From the NCBI GenBank assembly GCA_030268105.1, contig BSDZ01000023.1:1984001-2048000 (forward strand): DNA of 64,000 nt, written 5' to 3'. This DNA is from Volvox africanus (taxonomy: Eukaryota; Chlorophyta; Chlorophyceae; Chlamydomonadales; Volvocaceae). Shown in pieces: positions 35,401 to 48,775 of the stretch. Below the pieces are notes generated by a model that was not told where the DNA came from, made no database searches, and saw nothing but the letters and a program-made list of their open reading frames with translations. The translations under genes were made by a program, and so were the position numbers. Position 1 is the stretch's first letter. Each line of letters begins with the position of its first letter.

Positions 35401-38400
35401 GTCGGAATATCACCTTGCAAGGGTACGCATTATTACGCGACTTTGCATTTACTTTGTCTTTTGCATGCTATCAGACGATGCCATTAAATAAGCATACATT
35501 TTTCATATATGTCGATTACCAATCAAGTCAATTATGTTCTCCGGCGCCTGACCTATTAACCATGCAAACTTGCGCATTGGCTAAACCCCATAGACATGCC
35601 CGTCAAGTACTCATTTGCCACTGAAAGCTAGAATTTAGCAGGAGTATTTGAAGAAAAATGCCTTCTTATTTTTGTTGAAGCAACATAACGGGCATGTTGT
35701 ACGCGTTGAACATGCGATCACACCATATGATAATAATAGCAATCCTGAAAGAATGTTCTAGACATTACGCCTGCACTCAATTACTTCATATAAATCTTCG
35801 GCGTTAAATACATTATTTCGTATCAACCGTCCCGCCAGAATTGCACTTGTTTGTGGAATGGCTAGCAATCCGAGCCACTGCCCCTCCTCAATGAACATGA
35901 CCCCAAAAATCCACGACAACCTAAATATCAAGACGTCCGAAGCTTTCGACGGCCCATTGGACCTACCGAGTCCCCCAGCAGCGGCCATGCTGAGCGGGAG
36001 CCCGCTTCACATCGCAGGAGTCGCACGCTGCTTGTTCGGTGCGCCTTCAAGAGAGGATATAGAAGCGTACTTTCGTCTGGTTTCGATCCGGCATGGAAAT
36101 TTGTTAGAGTAGTCGGCGGGACCGTGGGGCGGGATGGCGCGAAACAGATGTGCGTGCTTGGACTTCTGCCAATATAATTCGAGGAGGTCCATTATGCCAG
36201 ATTGCATCTTAATGCCCTTAGAGCGGCTAACCATGCGATCAGTGTGGACGTGCTCGTTGCGATGTTTCAAAGCATTCAACACGACTTCGTGCGCCTTTTC
36301 CCCGGACACCCGTCACATTGACCTGAGAACGTGTCCAACATCTAGAATTTCTGCTTGGACTGTCCTGGTAAAGGTACTCATTTGTTGCTCGGCGATTTTG
36401 CTCATTTGTAGTTCGGCGTGTGACCAGGCAGGACAGTTGGGTGGTAGGAAATTTTATGTATTGTTTTCTAGCTGGTATGTTTATAAGATACCCCTAATGG
36501 ACACCGATATGAGTACCGTGCAAGACGCGGACGTATTGAGGGACGGAGCTTTCGGGATATATAGCAATTGGGATGTCGGGATGCACTCGTTTTGCCACGC
36601 TGTTTTGAAACGTGAGCATGCCGCGGCATAAGGCGCCATCTTTCGAGTTGGGGGCAAGGGCCTCGCTTTCTCGCTGTACATAGTTGCAAAGAGCTTGCTC
36701 GATGCATACCGAGCTAGGCCATCTTCGCCGTCACGCACCTATTCTTAATGCCGATGCCGCGGAGATATTCATCTTGATCTATGTTGCCACGTCAGTGGAT
36801 GGCACACAACGCTTGCACACCTTCCAGCCATAGAACGAACCGGCTCGTTTACCGAGACATGACGGAAGCTACTAATAATGGGCTGTCGCCGGCCGGCCAC
36901 GACGCACTAGTGCTGTTGCTTCTCCGTTTTGATGACACTGACATGAGTGATTGGGGTCGGTGGCTCCGGACTAATGCTCGACTGCGCGTCTGATTTGGGG
37001 CTCTTTTGGGAAGGGGTGACGCGTTTCTTTACGGATTAGGGGCAACATGGGGGCTGATCACGATGCCTCGGCAGGGCGGAGCACTAATGCCGCAGCCACT
37101 TTCCTTTACTAAAGCAAGGAGTCCCGTGGTTCGGAGGGGGGTGTCTTCTGCTGCCAAATTTATGCGCGCCCCGGTAGCTTGTGTCATCTCGACGTGTGTT
37201 TGCAGTGCACACCTCTCGCTTTGGTGTGATGTGAGCACTAGTGATTGCACTAACGGTTTGGGGGCGCATATCTCCGTTTGGAGGTTGCTTAGCTCAGGGA
37301 TGCATCTTCCAAGCAGGAGGAACGGAACGTGAGTAACAGACTCGAGATTTTAGGACCTTAAGACTGGCAGGTGACGGATCAATAATCGACACAGTCATGC
37401 GGCCGCAGTTTCCTGCCGAAATACCGTATCATGGAGTGGGGGGGGGGGGAGATGTTTAGGATTTGAACTTCATCTAAGCTCTCCTTCACGGAGGACTGGA
37501 ATGGCCCTGGACTGTTCACTTTTCACCATTGAGCTATTGAGCTGCTGTAGCGGTTACTTGTAGCGGGTCTGTTGGGATTTCGGCTAGTTTTTTTAGTTTT
37601 TTCGTTCGCTGTTTACCAAATTTGTTCAGGATGAAACACCCCGGCTTGACAGAATGGGGACGATGCAGTTAAGGTGGTATAGGTGTTGGGATGAGCAGGT
37701 TGGACGTTGCATTGTTAGCAATGATGGACTGGCATGCAGGTGACTGCCCGACAGGAGGCTGCGAACGTTATTCGCAACATGTTGGTTACAGCGGCAGCAG
37801 CGGAGGCGGTGGTTGTGGTGGTACTTTTGCATCACCGCTCATGGATCGGTTGGCAGTGACATTGAGCGATGGAAGTGGAGGGTACGTTCGTACGTTGATG
37901 GCGGTTTGGACGGAGCTCTCGAGAAGTATAGAAACTCAGTCTTCCATAACTGAGGTGCATCAGCCTGTCGAGAGATTGGAACCTTGCTGACGTAGTGCAC
38001 CGGAATTGTGGTTTGGAGGAACGTATGCAGACTTTTTCCATGGCAAGCAATACCGGCGATAGGTTGCGGTTTTCCCTGACTGCACTTTCGTGCTACTGCG
38101 GATCACTCGTCACTTCTCGCTTGCGAAGACTGCTTTGCCTGGGCCGGTCCCGGGCATATATTGCGGGCAGTTTTCTTATTGTGCCCCCATCAACGATATG
38201 TGCACGGGAATTAGGTTAGAGGGAAGGTGTTAAGGGCTTCTAAATAGCCGGAAATAGGTGGAGCGGGGCAGCACTCATGTATGCCCGTGTTATATTCCTG
38301 GTCGCTAAGGAAAAGCCTAAGAAAAGCTATTTGGCGAGTAGGTTGTTGACTGGCTTGAGGAGGAACGCATCAATTGGTGTGAGAGAAGGAAGGATATCGA

Positions 38401-38571
38401 GCCAGAAGATGTTCTTCGCATACGATCTCGTTGTTGCACCCTTCTTATTTGGTTTGTCCCCACGGGATCACAAATCACATAGGCTCTGAAACTAGATATG
38501 CCGCACCTCATTCCGTTGTATATGTGTGTCTTCGATTGTTATGACGCTGCGAGATCAGGTCAGTACCAAAA
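32482..38571. other. long intergenic region, no confident gene
   Basis: Lies between the GBP stop codon and the NUF2 3' end, which converge. No exon chain or recognised domain found. Contents: a CATCATCACC microsatellite (about 33370-33420), a G run at 37438-37450, a candidate poly(A) motif TGTAA near 34134, and scattered frames of 80-165 codons on both strands. One minus-strand stretch is listed separately. Confidence 0.4.
35758..36738 (-). other. long minus-strand frame interrupted by stops
   Basis: One frame runs nearly 1 kb with protein-like composition (AELQMSKIAEQQMSTFTRT, EKAHEVVLNALKHRNEHVHT, DVLIFRLSWIFGVMFIEEGQ). It is broken by TGA at about 36326 and 36009 and by two stops near 36450-36483. 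No GT-AG intron long enough to remove the TGA codons is obvious. A decayed gene or transposon is likeliest. The plus strand also has a 165-codon frame here, so coding status is unproven. Confidence 0.3.
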
Positions 38572-38576
38572 TTACA
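38572..38576 (-). terminator. putative NUF2 poly(A) signal
   Basis: TTACA on the plus strand reads TGTAA on the gene strand, about 222 bp past the NUF2 stop codon. Confidence 0.5.
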
Positions 38577-38797
38577 AATGTAATTCGTAGTCTAGAGAAG
38601 CGAACGAACCTTGATCGTCACGTAAGCTTGCCCACATATGCAAGCTTGCCCAAACAAAGATCGGTGAAAAAACTGATATGTCCGAAAGCCCTAATAGCAG
38701 TCATAATGCGTGATACCAAGGGTAACTTCATTCTTTCAACGTTTATGCACCCTCCCCCCTCCTTATCCCGTCGCACCCTCTCCCCTAGCAATTCACC

Positions 38798-41700
38798 TTA
38801 TATATGCAAATGCTGCATCCCGCTTGTTAGGGTGACTGTGCCGCGCATGGCGCCCGTGTCAAGGCTCGGCGCAACGTCCGACAAGCCGGCATCCCCCAGA
38901 CCTGCCGCACACACGGTGGCAACATCCACCATCGCATCCGTATCCAAGTTCACCGAGACCGCCGCCTCCAGCCGCTTGTTATACTCGGACACTGCGCGCC
39001 GCAATGTGTTGTATTTATCCAATACCGCCTTGGTCTTCGCGTCCTTCGCAGCTCGCACCTCCTCGGTACGCTCTCGCCACTGGCGTACCTGCACGATATG
39101 GATGCGGATGGGAGCACCAGCGAGCCGTGTGGGAATCGCAGAAGAACCAGACCAGAGCATATTGATGCAGGGCAATGCAGGGACCTAACGTTGGCTGGAA
39201 ACTGCTCCTTGCGCACCTGCGCCTCATGCTCCGCTGCCCTGGCGCCGCCCACCGCCCGCTCCGCCTCCGCAGCCTCACGCCGTTTGACCTGCTCTTCCAA
39301 CAGCGCAGCGGCCGCGTCCAGCTTGAGCTGTCCCTGAGCCGATGTAATGGCACCATAGGCCAAAACGCATGGGGCATAGCAAGACGTCAGCTAGGCTTCC
39401 GCAAAACGGCAACTTCTGGTAAACCCCCACGGCGCTGGTAGTTGCTTAAATTCTTTGCCGCATCATCCCTCGGGCCGACCCACACCCGGGGAGGAGACAG
39501 GCCACTTTCATGACATGCATTTTGAGAAATCCAACACGCTCTCTGTTGTCAGGTTAATAAACCGTACTTTGTCACTGGATAACGTGCGCACTGTGGTAAC
39601 GCACAGTCTTTCTGGTAGGGTCACACCTGTTGCTTGATGTGACTGAGCTTGTCCTGTAGAGACAGGTATTGACGTTGGGTCGTCGCATGGCTGGAAACCA
39701 GTTCGTTGTAGCGCCGCTCTTCCAAGGCAATCGCCTGCGCGAGCAAAGTGTAAAGCAAGTTAGGGACAAGTTTGTAAATCTCCATGTACACTGTGGTGTG
39801 GAGCCCGGCCGACTTCCTTTATTAGTATGTAATCGTCGGTAATGGTGGCATCCCTCACAGGCGGCCTATTGGTAATAACCTGGGCCGGCGGTGCCCTGCT
39901 TCGAGTATGTGTATGTGCCAGGGTTTTAGGGTTTTCCAATAAGCAGTCCCGGGAGGCGGCCACATCGGGATCGGGGTAAGCACAGGGCCCACGGGGGGAA
40001 TGGTGCGTAGACAAGCCGCTGGGATAATGCCGCCGAGAGCTCTGCTGGAGATGTGATGGGTCGTCAGTCGAGGAAACTACGAAGTGACACCACTGTGATG
40101 TGAGCTGTTCTGGTGGTGGTGATTTGCACACGTACCTCCCGGGTGTCTTTGGTGGCGGTACTCACGTCCTTCTTCCGGGCCACCGCCACCTCCAGGTCCT
40201 CCTGCTCACATACGATATAATGCTCTTCCGCGGTTTCCACGACAACAATTTTTTTCCGATGAGGATAGGCGACGATGTATGGAATTATTGTACCTGGTAT
40301 TATTTACCAGGTATTAGTGCACCTTAAGCGGATACCAGCGGAATGACTGAACAGCATCTATTCATATCGCACACCGTGAAATGCCAGAATGCACGTGCAC
40401 GCAAGCTTGGCGTGTGGGCCCCAAGAGGGAATGGTCATGACCGTAAAGAGATGAAAAGCACGCAGCATGGTCGGCTCTTGGGGAAACGCACGCAGTCCTT
40501 CCTTCCTTCCGGTAGTCAGTTAGGACGCTGTGGGATCTGCACCTGTTACTTTTCACATAGGACACCGCGTACCTTGCTCGGCTATAAAGGCCCAGCCTGT
40601 TAGATTTACAGAACATTAGCGGCATTTGGGGCTCATTCTTAGGGATTCCCCGTGACATGCTTAATACACAAGAACCTCACCAGTAGTTTGACGCAGCGCT
40701 GCAGTTCCCGCTCGGACTGCGAGTTCCAGTCCGGGTGGGGGAGGGCCGGGGGCGGGGCGTCAGCCCCACCTAACAAGTCGTATGATTCAGGATTCAGGAT
40801 CAGGATACACGTGACACGTTCCGGAGTTAAGTTGTGGAAAGCATGTGGGAATGCTCAACCACCTTGGCCACTTCCCCACACCTTTACATGGGAAATTCGC
40901 CGCCACATTCCTTCCACCATTCCAATCAAACAGGGCAGCAGGGGACAGGTGCGTTGAGAGCCTAAGCAGCTACGTGGCGTAAGTCTTAGTGCGGCAGGGC
41001 GCTTGCAAAGGTGTCGCCACTGTCGCTTGTGCCTCGTGAATTCCTTACCAGCCATGGGCAAACTTTCCTGCGCCCGGCAATACAATACTCGCACACAAAC
41101 ACACCCTTGTTAACACCGGCCTCCCCCCCCGCACACACCTTGGCCATCATCTCCAGCTTTCGCTCGTGCTCATCATACGCCGAGCACATCGCCGCGAGGT
41201 AATCGCGCTTTCTCTCCACAGCCATAAGCAGATCATTGATAGCCGTTTTGTGCTTCTCGGGGCTCTGCGTAACGCGCAACTCCGACACTTTCAGTCACTG
41301 GCAGCCCGGGACTGCACTAAAGGGACTGCTCTCAAGGGGCCGATCAGGGCAAGTAATGCACAACGACCGCCTGTTATAAAGTGGTTCCGCATCTAAGTTG
41401 TTCGTTGCCACTTGGACGACTGTACGGGACACGATCCAACCAGACCCCATGTCCCGAATCCATAAAATACGATCGTGCGCTATTTAAAAAGTACAGGGGG
41501 CACCAATTGCAGCCTTAGTAGCTGTTCATAGAGCTCACTCGCCTGCACAATCTGGTCTTGTAACTCCATAGCTTCGTTGTGCAACGAATGGAGCGTGAGC
41601 TTTGCCTCAGCCGCCTGATCCGTGAGGGCGTTGCATTGCGCCTTGATCGACCGGGTCTGCGCATATGAGGATCAGGGGGTGACAGCATACAGGTGCTGGA

Positions 41701-43250
41701 GATGAGGACGCATCAAATGAGGCGACGGTAGCGGGGATTAGGGACATCTGGACACCTCCGAACGGCCTGCAGGCCGAGCTAGCAAGTGTCAGGGTATGTG
41801 GTTTACGCCTTTAGCCAACAGATACCCCAAACGCGTTTGGCAGCAGGTCGTAAACACCGATGGTCGTAACCCAGATCGCGATACGCACGCGTTATAGTAT
41901 CCAAATTGCTGCCAGTCCTTAGCCCACTAGCTGGTCTGTCTGTCTGTCCATCTGTCTGTCTGTCTGACGTTCGCTCTCTTTGTGCATGTGCACACAGGCT
42001 CCGAGGGGTGCGTCAACACTCAGGGTTTGCACGTCTACCTATGTGCAGCTGCCTTATTGCCTAATAGGTTGAACTGTTAAAGGGACCGCGAAAAGGTTAT
42101 CGATATGACCGCGTGGTCTTTATCTCGGACCTATCTAGCGAAAAACAAATTGTCTTTATTGATTCGATACAACAAGTCATGGATGATTCTCCCTAAGCAG
42201 CGAATTGGGCTTGAAATAGAGTCTTGGTGCTGGATGGTCCGGAAAAGTATCCTTGACTGACCTCTTCCGACAGGCCCGTATGAGCTTTGTTGAGCTGCAT
42301 GATAGACGTTGAGATGGCTTGCACTTCGGACTCGAATGCGGCCGCCTCCGTCTGACGTGTGGCGTGCAGCTCCTTGAGTCTCCGCAGCTCTGCCAGCTGC
42401 ACCAGGGACCAGTGAGACAGAAAGCGTCAAGGACAAAGCAAGGAGAAAGGTCGCAAAGATCTGGAAAGGTGATGTGGGTCAAACAGGTAAACCGCTAACC
42501 CATCTCACATTCGCTTCGTACTCCTGTGCTTCCGCCTGATTCTGTCTTAACTTCTCCTCCACGCTTTTCTCCAGCTCGTCTAACATGACCACCTTCTCAT
42601 CGCGAAACTTAGCGAAGTTGATGATGGCACAAATGTTTCGCTTCAGGCGACCAGGCTCTGGTTTGAAGACGTCCTGCGGGGAACAAACCGGCCGCCAAGG
42701 TCGCCAAGGCCCATAGCTCTATGCACAGGTGCTATGACAGGCACATGGACGCAACGCACTTCATCTGATGATGGCGATGCCTCATGTGCTTGTGAGCCTC
42801 TATGTGGACAATTGCCCTGACAGCTTCGATGCATGCATATGTAACCTACACTCAAGTTGAAATCTCGAACACCTGACAAGAGCATGAGTTGCGACAGCTT
42901 TTGGAGAAAATTAATGACAGGGATGGAATCATCTTGTAGCTCCGGGTACTCGAAAACGGTTAGCGCACTGAAGTTGGGCTGCGTCAGCTCTTCCCTAGGG
43001 TGGGGGCCCGCGGGTCAGGACAAAGGCCGCCGTGATGGGGTATAACGGGACATAACCAGCCAGCTGCAGCTCCTGGGACCTGCACAGACCTGGTGACCCC
43101 CATCAGGGCAATAACCGCCTGCTCGTAAATGATTCGAACACCTTCCGAGGTTGGCTTAACCAGCTGGCTCGGGTCCAAGTTTATCTGGAGGTCCCCAAGG
43201 CATTGCTGAATTTCATCAGCGCTTAAATTTGTAGGAAACGCGTAAGACAT
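38798..43250 (-). CDS. NUF2: kinetochore protein NUF2 (NDC80 complex subunit)
   Basis: Eleven exons: 43250-43090, 42994-42850, 42673-42509, 42396-42262, 41656-41543, 41264-41139, 40716-40681, 40201-40166, 39734-39627, 39333-39217, 39088-38798. All phases agree, giving 477 residues, the normal NUF2 size. The N-terminus MSYAFPTNLSADEIQQCL starts the calponin-homology domain. It continues through MGVTREELTQP, VFEYPELQDDSIPVINF and DVFKPEPGRLKRNICAIINF, strongly NUF2-like. Residues from about 125 on form heptad-rich coiled coil, including QIVQ/SPEKHKTAIN, where NUF2 proteins typically have 'IV.SPEK'. With NDC80, SPC24 and SPC25 it links centromeres to spindle microtubules. The start ATG is the first of the conserved domain. 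The intron after exon 41656-41543 appears to use a GC donor. Divergent from the ankyrin gene. Confidence 0.88.
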
Positions 43251-43670
43251 ACTGAGTTTTACGAAGCCGGCTCTTATCAAAACGAGCTGTTCGCGGCTGT
43301 CTAATCAGGCCTGATACTGCACTTCGATGAAAGACCAAAAACAAACACAGTTTCTATTAAACAAATAATTGCCACGTTAGTATGCGCTGTGCACTGCGTG
43401 GAAGTCAGGGCTCTGAGGAGATAGGCTCAAATTCTGCATTGACTTAGTTATGATACAAAACTTAATAAAATATATTGATCTTGCATATGCGTATCCAAAC
43501 GGGAAAAATTTACAAGATTTCCTTACTTCTCTGGCTTGGTCATTTGGATCCGAGCTCTGCAGTCGTACCCGAATACCGAAACAGCATGTAAGGACGGCAG
43601 CTTATTTATAAAGCTTCATCATTACGGTGAACGAGTGTCAGTGTACATTTGTTAATTTAAACCTTAAGCC
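43251..43670. promoter_or_regulatory. bidirectional intergenic promoter region
   Basis: The 420 bp between the NUF2 start codon (minus) and the ankyrin gene start codon (plus) must serve both genes unless a distal 5' exon exists. It is AT-rich in the middle (about 43440-43520). I see no convincing specific motif. Confidence 0.5.
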
Positions 43671-46600
43671 ATGCCGGTTGCGGACTTTGTCAAGGACATC
43701 GAAGCTAAGAAACTTAAAGCCATTCAGGATCGGTTGAAGAAAGAGAAAGCGTCACAAAAATATATTCCTGATGCTAAAAAACCGGGCGTGTTCCACTATC
43801 TTTTGCATCATGCTGTGAAGGTTGGGGACCCATCCATCGTTGAAGCCCTCCTGGGCGCTGCAGCCGATATCGCCGCAGTGGACCATGAGGACTCTACGGC
43901 GCTCCATTGGGCTGTGCGAAGTGCCGATGTTCCACCAAGAATTGCTGGTATGGGCCTTGGGACCAGCGTGTCTTCCCTAGGTGCACCTGTAGGAAAGCCG
44001 GCAGATCAAAAGGCCATCAAATGACCTTCAGCACGGCTTCTGAAGGATTACTCATTACGGGTCCACATGGGGGCAGCGATTCTTTGGCATTCCTAGTCGA
44101 AGAGTACGCATGCACTCTACCATCACGTACGCGGCAAAGCTTCCACATGCAACCGTTTCTACGGGCCGTGTATGCTCATAGAATACCATATACCATTAAG
44201 CCCTGATCCTTGTGAACTGCCATTATTCATTCCTTACCAATGCCAGCTAGGGATGTGATTCCTTACGCTCTGAGGGGTGCCCAACCCACATTCCAGCTAC
44301 ATCTACATCTAAACACACATCACCAAAATTGGGCTCTGGACATGCAAGCGTTATCCTAATACCTGCCGGACTATGTTTTTACTCATACAGAGCTGTTGCT
44401 CAAGAAGAAGGCTAAGGTGGACGCTGTGAATAAGGCTAAAATGATGCCGTTGCATATGGCCGCTGCAGCGGGAGCGGTTGCCGCAATTGACCTCCTCTTG
44501 AAGGCAGGTACTCGAGGCCCTGGTGAAAGATTCTATCCATGCATTTTGAAGCCTCTAGGAGTAACTCAGGCTTTTAAAAGGTGACTGGAAAGCTGTACTT
44601 AGTTATACAGCACGTTATGCCAATAGCTGCATACATACAATGTCACACAGCTGGCACCTCAAGGGCCTTTAGGAAACAACTATTGCAAGGCCTATATGCG
44701 CACCCCTGGGCTGACCTGTCATCTCTGTGACCGGAGCATCACATCCGTTCCAATCCGTGTACGGCGCGTATCATCCACCGGCCACCTTATGCCGTGTGAT
44801 CTCATGTCGCTGTGTCGATCCTCATTATGACCGTATCTACAAAGTGCACCTGAATGTATTTGCTCTCGTTACAAGTGTTAGCCAATGCCGCAATATGCCT
44901 GCTTCTCTCCGACGTCCCCCACCAATTGCAACCACGTGAAACCTCCGGAGGAGTGCGGAGGATCATCCCTAACATTGGCGCACTCGCGTGGTCCCCATGC
45001 TCACTGAAACCCCATAGGCTGGCGCAGCTGCGGATGCTGTACCTGCTGGCGGCGTCTCTCCGCTTCAGTGCGCCCTGCGCGCCTGCTGCGAGGGAACCCT
45101 CAAACCTGCCACTATGCTGGAAATCGCCGACATGCTGGTGGCGGCCGGTGCCAAGCTGACGACAAAGGTTAGCATGCAAACACAAACACACACAAACAAA
45201 CAAATACACACGCTGCAGGTTCTGCGCACCGGTATCTATTAGGCTCTATTCTAGCAGTGCTGGATAAGTGTTTTGCCATGCCGTTGTCGTACCACCATCG
45301 CAAGCGCCTTGTGTATATCCTGTCAGCGCCCCTGGCCACACCTTTTACATTTTGTCCGTGTTGCTGCTGTACCCGGCATCTTTTAGGATGCTGATGGACT
45401 GACCCCGCTAATGCGGCTAATAGGAGCAGGACGAGTCGCGGAGGCGATGCAGTTGATGGAGCGGCCGAATTGCGGCGTGGATGAGCTGGTGAGCCACACT
45501 GGGAGGTGAAACGAGGCCTTACAGGGTCCACAAACCAACCTAGGGAATATGCTACATGACTTTTAATTTGCAGTCTTCTCAGATTCGTAGATGTCTACCT
45601 CCCTGTACAAGGCTCCTGCACCGGCACCGGCACCGGCACCGGCACCGATGTGGCAATCCTTGCCTTCCCATCTAGCAGCTATATCGTTTATATCTAAATT
45701 GAAAATGCATATCACTGCGAATTTCGCGATGCCCCGATCTCCCTTAGGATCCTTCCGGTCGCAGCCTGCTGATGGTTCAGGTGGCATCCGATCAGCCGCA
45801 CATGGATTTGGTGCGGGACCTTGTCCGAAGGGGCGCTTCTGCGGACTTGCAGGTAGGGGCCCATTCCAGCGGCTGAACGGAAACTAAGAGCATCAGAGCA
45901 GGTGCAGCAGTCCGCCTAGGTCAGGGCAGGCCCGGCGGCCTGGCTGTGTCCCGGTTCCCATGGGACACGCGTTCGGGGACCGATGGTTTCCTTGCGGTGA
46001 AGCCGGCGCGGGGTGGGGCCGTAACCGGGGCAAAGCCAGCGGAGGGTGAAACCCGCCTGATTTTCGAATGGCACGGGCGTCCCTCGGGCTATCAATGCAC
46101 ACGTGTCAGCATGCTTCCTTTGGGGATCGACATATCGGCTATATGACATTCCGTGTAGGCCCTCGAATTCCCTGGAGGCTATGGTGTTTACAGCCACCAT
46201 CGTGGTATTGCCTGCCGCAAGCGGTGCCACTGTACTCACCGTCATTTTGGCATCTCACTGATTTTATCTCCCCTGTTTGTTTATTTGCACCCGTTCCAGT
46301 ACCCACAAAGCATGGATACGCCTCTTCATGCCTCAGCCCGCAAGGGCAACTTGGCGCTTGTCACCGCGCTGCTTCCCGCTGTTAAGAGGCCATACTTGCG
46401 CAACGCTGCCAAGGCCACGGCGGCGGAAGTGGCATTGCTGGAGGCGCCTGGCAACAGCGGCGTTGCGATAGCGGAGGCCGTGGTAGCTGCGAGCGGTGAC
46501 CCTGGCGAGGCGGGGTTGGGGCTCATGAAGGCGGCGCTGGAGAAGAAAGCGGATGGCGTGGCGGCGCAGGTGTTTCTTGTTGGCGAATGAATGTATAAGT

Positions 46601-48775
46601 CTTAAAATAGTAGTGGTTACGTAATTAATTGTTGCAGTCGATCCAATGAGGTCTGTCAGTTGAATGGCTCCCTAACTTGGGACGATCGGAGGAGCGAAAT
46701 GCCCCAAATTTCCTATAAGTTTAGGTACGAGTACAAGTTCTCAGGGGACGTGGGGTCAGCTATGGAGGGGCCGTACCGGCTTCACGGCTCACGCTTTACT
46801 TGGCTGGACGTTTTGTTTCTGTATTAATGCTCTATGAAGCGCCCGCCTGCCAGCAGTAGCTTTACGTCCCCACCGACGCCACTTATGCCGCCCGTACCTC
46901 TGTTACTTGTCTTTCCTGGCGTAGCTTATCCCTCTAATCAAGCCTGCGGTGCTGACTTCTCTGGACTTGGAGTTCAAGACCTTGATAGCCGCTGGACTAG
47001 GCCGGGTGGGTGATGGGAGCTGTAGGTCGGCTTGTCGATGTGGACACGGTTCGCATATTCCTAGGATAGCTTTCCTGCACATATCTTCACATGACATGCG
47101 GAGGATACCTTAAGCTTTAAGGCGTGAGGCGCCCCCCTTGTTATTGAGGTCCAGAGGACGTACTGGGACAAGTTTTAGAAATCTATTGTGAAACGTTTCT
47201 TTATCGAGAAACGCTGAATGTATGACCATGCTGACGTGGAACACTGCCCGTTCACGCCGCCGATTCCATATGTGCGCATTCAGGCTGCTATGGCATATGT
47301 GAAGCGCTTCGATGAGCAGCACGCGGGCGACGTGGCGGTGGACGATGCGGGCAACACGCATCTGCACCTCGTGGCGGAGAGCGGCGCAAGCTATGACGTA
47401 AGTGGGCGGGTTGCTATATTTTTATAAGCACAGCAACGCATAATGGGTAACGCCCCTGGCTTTGCGCTGTTCGGTTTCCGGAAGGTGGCATGCACCAGAG
47501 CTGGCCACAAAACAAGACCATGTTACAGAGTGTATCCGACGGATTGTTTTGTTGGTAGATCCTCGTCCCGTGTTTGTTAGAGACACGCAGAGCAGGCACT
47601 TAATGCCCAAACTGCAGCAGATTGTATGTTCGTGTTCGTGGGATGAATTGGTTTGCATCCTTGCCTTTCCTCTAGTATAACGTAGGGGGCTTTCCCCCAA
47701 AGCAACTTTGGGTTTTCATATCTTTTGCGGTGGTGCCGGGTCCGTTGCTGATTCTAGAACCGCAATGAACTTACACACTTGTGCAGGTCGTCACGGCGAT
47801 GATGTCGCTGGGGCTCAATCCCAACACCACTAACAAGGAGGGCGACAGCCCGCTTCACGTGGCTGCCCGAGTGGGGCATGTCGAGGTAAGTGTGCACGGG
47901 CCGAAGCGCACCTCCTCTTTTTTTACCTAGTATTGGGGATTTACCTGCAAAATATTACAGCAAATCTCCGCTCGGCATTGAGGGATTCATTAATTGCACA
48001 AAAGTTACAAATTAACAAGCATACTAATCAGCTCTAGTTCGCGGCCCCAATGCATCGTGTTATTGCATCGTATTCGCTATTATGTCGCTTTCCATTGTAC
48101 GTCCATCATGAGTCTATACGATGCAACACCCAGTGCCGGTCTTTGAATTGGATTGCTCCCCGCACTGCCCGCAAGTTCCAGTGCGTGCTCCCCCCGCCTC
48201 AGCTCAATCTTACCTCCGCGAGGGGGATTCCGCCCCGGTGCTGCAGTTTAACAGCCCTTCGCACTCTTCACCACCCCACCCCACCACTAGGTGTGTCGGG
48301 CGCTCGTGGACGGCGGCGCAGACGTTCTGAAGCGCAATAACAAAAACCGCACCCCGCGCAGCCAGGTGCGCTTGGTATCTATGGGGCACAGAAAAGGAGC
48401 GTTCCACCTGTGTGTGTGTGAATGTATGTGTGTGTGTATACATATGTGTGTGTATGTGCGTTGGAGGATTTGAACGCGAGGGCTGCCTGGAATGGCATGC
48501 ATGGCTTCATGCGACGTTGAGAGCAAATGATGCAAATGTCCAGGTTTGAGATTTAATGTACCGTGCAGATCCGTCAGTTCCCCTGTTCCCGCGCAACGCT
48601 CTGTTGTGTGTCCGAAACCCGTTTGCAGTTGAAGCTGCCGGACAGCACCAAGGACTATTTGGCAGATGCAGAGGAGGCGTTCAAGGCCGCGAAGGACGCC
48701 AAGAAGAGCACGTTATGGGATGACAAGATGAAAGCTACGCAGACTGAGAGCGCTTTTGGGCTGCGGGTCATGTGA
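43671..48775 (+). CDS. ankyrin-repeat protein
   Basis: Ten exons: 43671-43947, 44391-44507, 45028-45167, 45387-45488, 45748-45852, 46300-46569, 47284-47397, 47787-47885, 48291-48365, 48629-48775. All phases match, giving 481 residues. After a Lys-rich start (MPVADFVKDIEAKKLKAIQD), ankyrin units follow: HYLLHHAVKVGDPSIVEALL, TALHWAVRS, MMPLHMAAAAGAVAAIDLLL, SPLQCALRACCEG, TPLMRLIGAGRVAEAMQLM, TPLHASARKGNLALVTALL, THLHLVAESGASYDVVTAMM and SPLHVAARVGHVEVCRALV. Several start with the usual TPLH motif, and exon ends often fall between repeats. The C-terminus is Lys-rich and helical (EEAFKAAKDAKKST). Ankyrin stacks bind other proteins; no catalytic domain, membrane span or targeting signal was seen, so the partner is unknown. 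Confidence 0.85.
45616..45645 (+). repeat. (CCGGCA)n microsatellite in ankyrin-gene intron
   Basis: Four to five head-to-tail copies of a CCGGCA hexamer between ankyrin exons 45387-45488 and 45748-45852. It could encode Pro-Ala, but exon phases match when it is excluded. Confidence 0.75.

Noticed and set aside
40291..40313. 9-bp inverted repeat (TACCTGGTA/TACCAGGTA)
   Set aside because: Such short palindromes are expected by chance in 64 kb, and it sits in a NUF2 intron without other support.
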